From positions 1-33,216 of the forward strand of contig DATCTN010000023.1 of assembly GCA_036567965.1 (NCBI GenBank): a stretch of DNA of 33,216 nt, read 5' to 3'. Numbering within the stretch: position 1 is the first letter of the stretch; each line of letters begins with the position of its first letter. Positions 16,281 through 23,685 of this stretch are shown piece after piece. A program made the position numbers and the translations under genes. Under the pieces are notes generated by a model. That model searched no databases and had not been told where the DNA came from. It was given only the letters and a program-made list of their open reading frames with translations. This DNA comes from Candidatus Kryptoniota bacterium. GTDB taxonomy: Bacteria; Bacteroidota; Ignavibacteria; Kryptoniales; JAKASW01.

Positions 16281-16423
16281 TGCGGAAAAAAGAAAGCAGT
16301 TTCCAAGTACCGGAATCCGAACGACTCCTCAGATCCGTGAAGAGAGATCTGTCATCGGGAAATCGGTCCGACGTTGTCGAAACAGATCCTGATAGTATTT
16401 GGAATTCAACGGAGAATTTCTAA
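16280..16423 (+). CDS. Possible 47-residue ORF bridging gcvH and gcvPA
   Basis: From the ATG that overlaps the gcvH stop (TGATG) the frame stays open for 47 codons and ends at a TAA that overlaps the gcvPA ATG (TAATG). The product begins [20 protein letters not shown] and ends SIWNSTENF; it is hydrophilic with no recognised domain. Such exact 1-nt overlaps at both ends are what translational coupling looks like. It could still be chance, because the gap is short and a similar TGATG occurs after gcvPA. An inverted repeat CAGATC/GATCTG lies inside. No homologue is known to me. Confidence 0.35.
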   Translation: MRKKESSFQVPESERLLRSVKRDLSSGNRSDVVETDPDSIWNSTENF

Positions 16424-17763
16424 TGCCTTATTATCCGAATACGGATGACGATCGCCGGGAAATGCTGAGCGCGATCGGCGTGAAAGATTTCGACGATTTA
16501 ATAAAAGATATTCCGCCGGAAGTAAGACTCAAGGGCGATCTCAAGATACCCGAAGCGATGAGCGAGCTTGAAGTGACGAGGCATCTCGCGTCGCTTGCCG
16601 CGAAGAATGTCAATACGCAGGATGCCGTCTCATTTCTTGGTGCCGGAGCTTATGACCATTTCATTCCGTCGGCGGTCGGTGCAATATTGAGCCGGTCGGA
16701 ATTCTACACGGCGTATACTCCGTACCAGGCCGAAGTCAGCCAGGGGACACTGCAGGCGATCTACGAATACCAAACGATGATATGCAGGCTGACCGGAATG
16801 GATGTGTCGAACGCATCTTTGTATGACGCCGGTAGCGGGCTCGCTGAAGCGGCGCTGATGGCGGTTGCACACACGGGAAGGAAGAAGGTGGTTGCCGCGC
16901 ATCCCATCCATCCGTATTACATGCAGGTGGTCAGGACATACGTGCACGGACAGGGATTCGAGATAGTGGAAGTCGCCGCGCGCGACGGAGCGGCAGATAT
17001 CGATTCAATAAAGAAAGTTGCAGATGAAAAGACTGCAGCCATCATGGTACAGCAGCCGTCATTTTATGGGACGCTCAGCGATGTCTTTGCAATTGCTGAC
17101 ATCGCACATTCGAAGAACGCACTGTACATAGTCGATGCGTCTCCGGTATCGCTTGGGTTTCTAAAGGCACCCGGAGAGTACGGTGCCGACGTGGTCGTCG
17201 GTGAAGGCCAGCCGCTGGGTATACCGCAGAGCTTCGGCGGACCCTTCCTTGGAATCTTCGCGGTGAAGGAAGCGCTCACAAGAAGGCTCCCCGGGAGATT
17301 GGCGGGAGTAACTGTTGACGCGAAGGGCGAAAGAGGATTTGTCCTCACTCTTCAAACGCGCGAACAGCAGATCAGGCGCGAGAAAGCCACCTCGAATATT
17401 TGCACGAACGAAGGCCTCATGATGCTCGCCTCGACAGTTTATATGGAGCTCCTGGGGAAACAGGGGATACAGGAAGTTGCGAAACAGTCAGGCGCGAAGG
17501 CACATTACCTCGCGGAACGAGTCTCGCAGATTCCTGGATTCGGATTGAAGTACCGCAAGCCGTTCTTCAACGAATTTCTTTTGTCGACGCCGGTTCCGGC
17601 CAAGAAGATCATCGATGCAGGAGTACAGAAGAAAATTCTTGCGGGTGTCGAGGTCTCTTCGTTGGTGCCGGGCGAGAGCGGTCTCCTGGTTGCGGTGACC
17701 GAAAAACGTACGCGGGCAGAAATGGACGGGTTCATCGAATTCCTCCGGACTTTTTCACGATGA
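16423..17763 (+). CDS. gcvPA: Glycine dehydrogenase (decarboxylating) subunit 1
   Basis: 446 residues from ATG 16423, which has GGAG 8-11 nt upstream; a longer start at 16399 is not needed. Two-subunit P proteins have a subunit 1 of about 447 residues, and this matches: PYYPNTDDDRREMLSAIGV at the N-terminus, ASLYDAGSGLAEAALMA, VGEGQPLGIPQSFGGPFLGI and the conserved end region TREQQIRREKATSNICTNEG. Together with subunit 2 (which holds the PLP lysine) it decarboxylates glycine and loads the methylamine group on GcvH. gcvPB and gcvT are not adjacent, so they must be encoded elsewhere. guaA follows, a functionally unrelated neighbour. Confidence 0.96.
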   Translation: MPYYPNTDDDRREMLSAIGVKDFDDLIKDIPPEVRLKGDLKIPEAMSELEVTRHLASLAAKNVNTQDAVSFLGAGAYDHFIPSAVGAILSRSEFYTAYTPYQAEVSQGTLQAIYEYQTMICRLTGMDVSNASLYDAGSGLAEAALMAVAHTGRKKVVAAHPIHPYYMQVVRTYVHGQGFEIVEVAARDGAADIDSIKKVADEKTAAIMVQQPSFYGTLSDVFAIADIAHSKNALYIVDASPVSLGFLKAPGEYGADVVVGEGQPLGIPQSFGGPFLGIFAVKEALTRRLPGRLAGVTVDAKGERGFVLTLQTREQQIRREKATSNICTNEGLMMLASTVYMELLGKQGIQEVAKQSGAKAHYLAERVSQIPGFGLKYRKPFFNEFLLSTPVPAKKIIDAGVQKKILAGVEVSSLVPGESGLLVAVTEKRTRAEMDGFIEFLRTFSR

Positions 17764-17857
17764 TGCTGAAAATGTCGGAACGCGAAGAGGAATTTCGGAA
17801 TTTCTCTTTTGCACGGCGGGCAGCCGTGAAAGCGGCGGGGGCAAGTTTTGATTTTAT

Positions 17858-19390
17858 ATGGATAAGATCCTAATTCTCGATTTCGGCGGCCAGTACACGC
17901 AGCTCATCGCGAGACGGATTCGCGAGCTGAATGTCCTGAGTCTGGTTGAGAATTTTGATTACCCTGTTGAAAAAATCCGCGAGCTCGCCCCGAAAGGAAT
18001 AATTCTTTCCGGCGGGCCGTCGAGCGTGTTCCAGGATAACGCGCCGATCCCCGATAAGAAAGTGCTTGATTCCGGCATTCCGGTACTCGGCATATGTTAC
18101 GGCCTCCAGCTTGTCGCGCACCTCCTGGGTGGGGAAGTCGACAGGTCGGCGAGACAGGAGTTCGGGAAGGCGATGCTGGTCGTAGATGACGCGAGAGATC
18201 TCCTTGCGGGCGTCGGCGATGTTACGAAAGTCTGGATGAGTCATGCCGACAGGGTTACAAAGCTTCCGAGCGGGTTCACTCCAATCGCGCATACGGACAA
18301 TTCACCGGTCGCCGCGTTCAGCTCAAAATCCAGGAAGATCTATGGCGTGCAGTTCCATCCAGAAGTAGTCCACACTTCCCAGGGAAAACAGATTCTTTCG
18401 AACTTCCTGTTTAAAGTCTGCGGCTGCACACCTGATTGGGAGGCGGGGAACTTCGTAGAGGAAAAGACTGAAGAGATCAGGAAAACCGTCGGGAATGAGA
18501 AGGTTATCTGCGCCCTCAGCGGCGGCGTAGACTCGGCGGTCGCGGCGGTCCTCATTCAGAGAGCGGTCGGTGATCGGCTCCACGCAGTCCACATCGACAA
18601 CGGACTAATGCGCAAGGATGAAAGCCGGAAAGTGGTCGAGTATTTCAAACAGAATTTCGAAATGAATCTTCACCATCTCGATGCGTCGGAAACATTCCTG
18701 AAGAGACTCAGCGGGGTCATCGATCCGGAGAAGAAAAGAAAAATAATCGGCAATACATTCATCGAGGTTTTTGAGAAAGCTGCGCACGAGATCAGCGGTG
18801 TGTCATACCTGGCGCAGGGAACGCTCTACCCGGACGTCATCGAATCGCAGTCTCACAAGGGCCCGTCCGCGAAAATCAAGACGCACCACAATGTCGGGGG
18901 ACTTCCGGAGGTGATGAAACTGAAACTCATCGAGCCGTTCCGCCTTCTCTTCAAGGATGAGGTGAGAAACGTCGGCCGTGAACTAGGAATCGCCGACGAG
19001 ATCATAGAGCGACACCCATTTCCCGGACCGGGTCTGGCTGTCAGGATACTCGGAGACGTCACTCCCGATAAACTGGAAATTCTCCGTCAGGCAGACGATA
19101 TTTTCATAGATGAGATCAGAAAGCACGGCATCTACACGGAGATATGGCAGGCGTTCGCGGTTCTTCTCCCGGTGCAATCCGTCGGCGTCATGGGAGATGA
19201 GCGCACCTATGAGTTCACGATCGCTCTGCGTGCCGTCACGAGCGAGGACGGGATGACGGCGGACTGGGCGCAGGTGCCCTATGATCTTCTGGCTAAAGTG
19301 TCAGGCAGGATTATAAATGAAGTGCGCGGTGTGAATAGAGTTGTATACGATATCAGCAGCAAGCCTCCCGCCACGATCGAGTGGGAATAG
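17858..19390 (+). CDS. guaA: GMP synthase (glutamine-hydrolysing)
   Basis: 510 residues. It converts XMP to GMP using ATP and ammonia from glutamine. The N-terminal class-I amidotransferase starts [19 protein letters not shown], has the nucleophile C80 in GICYGLQ and the histidine/glutamate pair in QFHPEV. The PP-loop ATP pyrophosphatase domain has [12 protein letters not shown]. The C-terminal dimerisation part contains [15 protein letters not shown] and ends KPPATIEWE, the canonical terminus. The Shine-Dalgarno is weak (a G run about 15 nt upstream), which may mean coupling to the preceding gene 94 nt away. Confidence 0.97.
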   Translation: MDKILILDFGGQYTQLIARRIRELNVLSLVENFDYPVEKIRELAPKGIILSGGPSSVFQDNAPIPDKKVLDSGIPVLGICYGLQLVAHLLGGEVDRSARQEFGKAMLVVDDARDLLAGVGDVTKVWMSHADRVTKLPSGFTPIAHTDNSPVAAFSSKSRKIYGVQFHPEVVHTSQGKQILSNFLFKVCGCTPDWEAGNFVEEKTEEIRKTVGNEKVICALSGGVDSAVAAVLIQRAVGDRLHAVHIDNGLMRKDESRKVVEYFKQNFEMNLHHLDASETFLKRLSGVIDPEKKRKIIGNTFIEVFEKAAHEISGVSYLAQGTLYPDVIESQSHKGPSAKIKTHHNVGGLPEVMKLKLIEPFRLLFKDEVRNVGRELGIADEIIERHPFPGPGLAVRILGDVTPDKLEILRQADDIFIDEIRKHGIYTEIWQAFAVLLPVQSVGVMGDERTYEFTIALRAVTSEDGMTADWAQVPYDLLAKVSGRIINEVRGVNRVVYDISSKPPATIEWE

Positions 19391-19416
19391 AAGAATGTTT
19401 CTGCCGCTGAAAGTGA

Positions 19417-19555
19417 CCACAGAGGCACGGACCCACGGAGAGCTCGCAGCGAACCCGAGGTTTGATCCGTCGAAATCATTCCAGCGATCCGGTTTATGCC
19501 TCCAGCAGGTCACCTCGATCTTGTGTTCCTCTGTGTCTCACGTGTCTCCGTGTTT
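19417..19555. repeat. CACAGAG-type inverted repeat after guaA
   Basis: The 210-bp gap between guaA and the TPR gene contains a left arm CCACAGAGGCACGGACCCAC (from 19417) and a right arm with CCTCTGTGTCTCACGTGTCT (about 19528-19547) in opposite orientation. Both arms are built from degenerate CACAGAG/CACGGAG units. It is likely an imperfect dispersed palindromic element; no ORF of note lies in the gap. Confidence 0.45.
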
Positions 19556-19600
19556 GGATCTCCTGAACGTAATCTCCTTTCGCTTTGAAGTATCCGCCTG

Positions 19601-20485
19601 ATGGCTCAATCGGCTAAAATACTTCTTGACGAGGCGGTCGGCTTTCTCAGTGAGGAGAAGCCTCTCCATGCCATACAGATTCTCCGGAGAATAATCGCCG
19701 ACGATCCTGATTATGGCGACGCTTACCTTAAGCTCGCCGAAATATATATCGGGACACGAAGTTACACCGCCGCCGAGGGCCTTTTAGCGGAGGGTCTCGC
19801 GAGGATCCCCGGCGACTACAAGCTGGTTTATGCACTCGGAAGCCTTTACTATAATCTTGGTGAGTTGGAACGCGCCCTGCCGCTTCTCAGGATGCTCGGT
19901 TCATGGCGAAATCCAAGCGTGCATCTTGCGTTATCGACGATCTTCCTCGAGCAGGACCAATTCGAAGAGGCGGCCACCGAGGTGAAACTGGTCCTCAAGA
20001 ACGATGCTAAGTATCCCGACGCAAACGGCATACTCGGCAGGATATATCTCAGGCAGAAAAATTTCCCTAGTGCGATCAAATATCTTAAGCGGGAACTTGC
20101 CGCGAACGATACTTCCGTGGAGTTCCGGTTGGACCTCGCGACCGCTTATTATGTCCTTGGCGACCTTCATGCCTCGCTCGAGGAGTTCACACTTCTGATA
20201 GATACCGATCCGGATTTTTTCCCGGGCTGGTACATGTGTGGAAAAATTTTGCTCGAGCTCGGGAAGACTAGCGAAGCGGAGTATTATCTCAGCCGTGCCC
20301 AGAGCATCAACCCAAAAAGTCCCGAATTGAAACAGGTTTTCGCAAACCTGTACAACAGTATCGGCGAGCTGGAAAAAGCGCGAGCCCTTTTCGACGAGCT
20401 GGCAGACTCTGATACCGTTGCCGAAGACGACAGCGAATTGCTTTACCGCCTTTCGAGGAACCAGAGGAAAAGACGCCGGCGGTGA
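19601..20485 (+). CDS. Tetratricopeptide-repeat protein
   Basis: 294 residues without a signal peptide, composed of about seven TPR units from residue 5 to about 270. Typical repeats are YGDAYLKLAEIYIGTRSYTA, YKLVYALGSLYYNLGELERA, YPDANGILGRIYLRQKNFPS and FFPGWYMCGKILLELGKTSE, each with the W/L-G-Y-A-P spacing. The C-terminus is strongly basic (RNQRKRRRR). TPR stacks bind protein partners; no enzymatic domain is seen. The stop overlaps the start of the next gene as GTGA, so it is translated together with a periplasmic TPR/binding-protein fusion. No clear Shine-Dalgarno precedes ATG 19601. Confidence 0.85.
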   Translation: MAQSAKILLDEAVGFLSEEKPLHAIQILRRIIADDPDYGDAYLKLAEIYIGTRSYTAAEGLLAEGLARIPGDYKLVYALGSLYYNLGELERALPLLRMLGSWRNPSVHLALSTIFLEQDQFEEAATEVKLVLKNDAKYPDANGILGRIYLRQKNFPSAIKYLKRELAANDTSVEFRLDLATAYYVLGDLHASLEEFTLLIDTDPDFFPGWYMCGKILLELGKTSEAEYYLSRAQSINPKSPELKQVFANLYNSIGELEKARALFDELADSDTVAEDDSELLYRLSRNQRKRRRR

Positions 20486-22425
20486 AGACAGGACTAGCCT
20501 TTGTCGTCGTGGCCGTCGTGTTCGTCTCATCTGCGCATTCGCAGATACCGTTCAGCCAGACCGACGAAACGAGCTTTACGCTTGGGCTTCAGAGTTTCAA
20601 GCAGGGCGATTACTCGACCTCCTACCTGTATTTCAAACAAGTGATGGACGATTCCCTGAACCAGCGGTCGGAAGAAGCGTTCTATTATGGGGCACGAAGT
20701 CTTTTCAACCTTCGCAGGTATTCGGAGTCGTCAGCCGCGATAGACACATTTCTGGTCAGGTTCCCCTCTGATGAGCGTAGATATGAAATGATGTATCTAC
20801 TAGGCGCGGATTACTACGAGCTGGGAAAATATCCTTCCGCCGCGTCGCGTTTCATCGTCGCTTCCGACTCTGCGTTCGACCCGACCGTGAGGGATCGCGC
20901 CGTCGCGAGTCTCCGCTCACTCATCGATACGAACATCGGCTTCGACGAAGTGGAAGCCGCTTTCGAGCAATGCAAGACGAGATTATCCGCGTCCACGGTA
21001 GCGCTTGCCTTTGCCCGGAGAGCGTATGACTCCGACAGGCTTTCGGACGCTGCAAAGATGCTTCACGAGTTTTCCGCGCGCTATCCGCAGCCAGGGACAG
21101 GAACGACGGAAATTACGAGATGGCTCGCGAGGATAGTAGACGACAGCCTGAGGAACAACGCGCAGGTAAGAATCGGCGTTCTTCTTCCCCTCGAATACGG
21201 CAGCGGGGTCGGAGATAAACTTCTTCTCGGGATCCAGCTTGCGCTCGACGGCTATAATGAGACCGCTCAGACGAAGATTGGAATGACGGTAAGAAATTAC
21301 GCGGGGAATATCGTGACACTTTCATCGTCTATGAGGGCTCTCGCTAAAGACCCTAACGTAAAAGCTGTGATCGGGCCGGTGTTCAGCGGAGAGGTTTCAC
21401 AGGTGGTCAGCCTCGCAGGAAGCGCGGGTCTTCCGACAATTACGCCGACGGCTACACAGGTCGGACTTACCGCCGAAGGCTCATATGTCTTCCAGGCTAA
21501 TCCTAACTACATGACCAGGGCTGATGCCATAGCCGATTTCGCGGTCGATGTCCTCCATCTCAAGCGGTTCGCAATCCTGGCGCCGTCAGACTCTTACGGG
21601 AAGACGATCGCAGGTTATTTCGCGACGCGGCTCAACTCCAAGGGAATAAGTGTTATCTCCTCGGCCGAATACGAAAGCGGGTCAACGGATCTGGTAGATC
21701 AAATTGGAAAGATAAAAACCGCTGCCGCGCTCGCTGGCGAGCCGTACGTGGATTTCACGAAACTAACGAAGCCGCAGCAGGCAAAGCTGGCCGAGTTCGG
21801 GATTCCCTCCGCCTACGTCGACTCGGTCGCCAACTCCAAAGGAACCCTCGATGCTTACGATCTTCTCGGGAGCAATCCTGTGCACATTGCAGACTCGCTC
21901 GGAATTCCAATAACGATGAGGACGACGCTCGACCAGTTCGAAGCGCTGCGTTCGTTGGACGCAGTCTTCATTCCGCTTACGTCCTCGAAGGACATCGGTG
22001 TCATCGGCGCGCAACTGGCGTACTATAACGTGAAGACACAGATCCTCGGGACGGATGATTGGTACGACGTAAACCAGCTCTCAAACAACGATCTTTATGT
22101 TGACGGGATTATTTTCTGCAGCGACACTTACTTCAATACGGTTTCACCCGCGTTTACGGCAGCAAGCGATTCACTTTCGCAGATTTCGGACATGGAGCTG
22201 GATCGCACAGTAGCTTACGGTTTTGACACCGCGAGTCTCATCCTGAGCGCAATAAAATCAGGCGGCACCAACCGTTCCGACATCTACAACGCGCTCAGGG
22301 CCGAAGCATACCCCGGCTTACACTCGATGATCTCGTTCGCGAAGGATAATTCCAATCACTATCTATACATTTTACAATTCAAGAAAGGAAACATAGTAGA
22401 TCTGGGTGAAGTGAATCCAAACTAA
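20482..22425 (+). CDS. Exported TPR plus periplasmic-binding-protein fusion (LpoA-like)
   Basis: 647 residues from GTG 20482, coupled to the TPR gene by a 4-nt overlap. Signal peptide: KTGLAFVVVAVVFVSSAHS. Residues about 25-215 are TPR-like outer-membrane assembly modules (FTLGLQSFKQGDYSTSYLYF, YELGKYPSAASRFIVASDSA). From about residue 225 a Peripla_BP_6/leucine-binding-type domain follows: VRIGVLLPLEYGSGVGDKLL, then VKAVIGPVFSGEV and RFAILAPSDSYGK. The TPR-plus-binding-protein layout is that of LpoA, the activator of penicillin-binding protein 1A, and of related Bacteroidota proteins. A role in peptidoglycan synthesis control is inferred from layout only; a solute sensor is the alternative. 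Confidence 0.8.
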   Translation: MKTGLAFVVVAVVFVSSAHSQIPFSQTDETSFTLGLQSFKQGDYSTSYLYFKQVMDDSLNQRSEEAFYYGARSLFNLRRYSESSAAIDTFLVRFPSDERRYEMMYLLGADYYELGKYPSAASRFIVASDSAFDPTVRDRAVASLRSLIDTNIGFDEVEAAFEQCKTRLSASTVALAFARRAYDSDRLSDAAKMLHEFSARYPQPGTGTTEITRWLARIVDDSLRNNAQVRIGVLLPLEYGSGVGDKLLLGIQLALDGYNETAQTKIGMTVRNYAGNIVTLSSSMRALAKDPNVKAVIGPVFSGEVSQVVSLAGSAGLPTITPTATQVGLTAEGSYVFQANPNYMTRADAIADFAVDVLHLKRFAILAPSDSYGKTIAGYFATRLNSKGISVISSAEYESGSTDLVDQIGKIKTAAALAGEPYVDFTKLTKPQQAKLAEFGIPSAYVDSVANSKGTLDAYDLLGSNPVHIADSLGIPITMRTTLDQFEALRSLDAVFIPLTSSKDIGVIGAQLAYYNVKTQILGTDDWYDVNQLSNNDLYVDGIIFCSDTYFNTVSPAFTAASDSLSQISDMELDRTVAYGFDTASLILSAIKSGGTNRSDIYNALRAEAYPGLHSMISFAKDNSNHYLYILQFKKGNIVDLGEVNPN

Positions 22426-22439
22426 GAAGGGGGTCGGGT

Positions 22440-23195
22440 ATGAAGAAGGGACAAGCAGGGCAGAACTCCAGTCCGGCGGAAGGCGCCGGCGTCCGCGAGA
22501 AGGGGCAAACTCTCCGCGAGTGGCCAGAAAGCGAGAAGCCGCGCGAAAAACTTCTCTCGCAGGGGGCAACAAAACTCACAGACGTGGAACTCATAGCGAT
22601 TCTTCTGAGAACCGGAACGAGGACAAAGTCGCGATCAAAGACTGCGCTCGATGTTGCCAGGGAACTTTTCATGAGTTATGAAAATTCCCTCGACATGATT
22701 TCGATGCGTGACGCGATGGAGCTGTCAGGTACGGCGGGAATAGGAAAAGTTAAAGCCGTCACTCTTGCCGCGGCGTTTGAGCTTGGAAGGAGGACCGGTA
22801 GCTCGGCGATAAATGAAGCCCCGCTACTGAATAATCCGGAGGCAGCTTACAAGTTCGTAGCGCGCGATTTCGCCGGAGAGAAACGCGAAATATTCAGGGT
22901 GATCGCTCTCTCAACCTCGGGAAGAGTCAAACGAGTAAAGACCCTCACCGAAGGTACTCTCAGTGCAAGCCTTGTCGACGCGAGAGCCGTGTTCAAATTC
23001 GCGATACTGGAAGACGCGGCGAGTGTCATCGTGGTGCATAACCATCCGAGCGGAAAGCTCGACCCGAGCAAGGAAGATATTCAAATCACCAAGGACCTTG
23101 TTTACTCGGGCGAGTTCATTGGAATACCCGTGCATGACCACCTCATTGTCGGCCCTACGGGGTATTTAAGCATGAAGAACGCAGGATATATTTAG
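22440..23195 (+). CDS. radC: RadC-family JAB/MPN-domain protein
   Basis: 251 residues, preceded by GGGGG 8 nt before the ATG. After a polar N-terminus the RadC start LREWPESEKPREKLLSQGAT is clear, with a helix-hairpin-helix-like DVELIAILLRTGTRTKS and GIGKVKAVTLAAAFELGRR. The C-terminal JAB1/MPN metallo-domain keeps H200-N-H202-P-S-G and D213 (HNHPSG ... SKED). The family name comes from an old DNA-repair assignment that is now doubted. The biochemical role is unresolved; a metal-dependent hydrolase or nuclease accessory is likely. It is the last gene before the CRISPR-Cas locus and follows the LpoA-like gene by 14 nt. Confidence 0.92.
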   Translation: MKKGQAGQNSSPAEGAGVREKGQTLREWPESEKPREKLLSQGATKLTDVELIAILLRTGTRTKSRSKTALDVARELFMSYENSLDMISMRDAMELSGTAGIGKVKAVTLAAAFELGRRTGSSAINEAPLLNNPEAAYKFVARDFAGEKREIFRVIALSTSGRVKRVKTLTEGTLSASLVDARAVFKFAILEDAASVIVVHNHPSGKLDPSKEDIQITKDLVYSGEFIGIPVHDHLIVGPTGYLSMKNAGYI

Positions 23196-23685
23196 GGCGA
23201 GGAAGCCACGTTGTGGCGAAGCCGCAAACGGAAACGGGGGATTGTAAGGCGACCGGTATCCTGAGGAAGCCGATCGATCTCCGGCGGAGGGGTTGGCTGA
23301 AGACGAGCTCTCGAATTCTGAGGATCCGATGACGAAGAGGTTCGGGGACAACCCATTTAACCTTGGGTCGCCAGTAAACTTTGACTTGGTTTGAAACGGG
23401 AGCTATATTCGAGCAAGAACGTCAGGGAAACCACTCGAAAGTCAGTGAGGAAATGACTTGAGGGAGTCGTGGAATCTGTCCAGGGAGAAAATTCGTATCG
23501 TGGCATCGAATTCCTTCTGAGGGTCTATCTAATGGAGCCGCAGGAGGAGAAATTTCGTGGAGGGTCGCGGCTGCGCTTTAAGCGACTGAGCGAATCGCCT
23601 GGCGGGAGATGAAAATGACCAGCAGTGATAGATTTTTTGCGCATTCGGAAAATAAGACGTCAATTGGGTTGAAAGGTGTGGCAAT
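23196..23685. other. Non-coding 490-bp gap between radC and cas3
   Basis: No convincing gene is seen. The gap holds a short hairpin (GCCAC/GTGGC at 205-217 past 23000), a good promoter at 23381-23409, an AATTCG/CGAATT inverted repeat at 23490-23512 and a G-rich stretch. The predicted cas mRNA leader is about 270 nt. Confidence 0.6.
23381..23409 (+). promoter_or_regulatory. Sigma70-like promoter of the cas operon
   Basis: TTGACT (23381-23386), exactly 17 nt, then TATATT (23404-23409). It nearly repeats the efp promoter (TTGATT-17-TATATT). It lies 276 bp upstream of the cas3 ATG, and no better candidate is seen nearer. Confidence 0.6.

Noticed and set aside
17400-17873. 157-residue frame overlapping gcvPA
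   Set aside because: It lies out of frame in a clearly coding gcvPA; only its last 36 codons after the gcvPA stop might matter, reported separately.
23532-23612. 26-codon ORF in the cas3 leader
   Set aside because: No good ribosome site, low-complexity basic peptide; chance is the simpler explanation.
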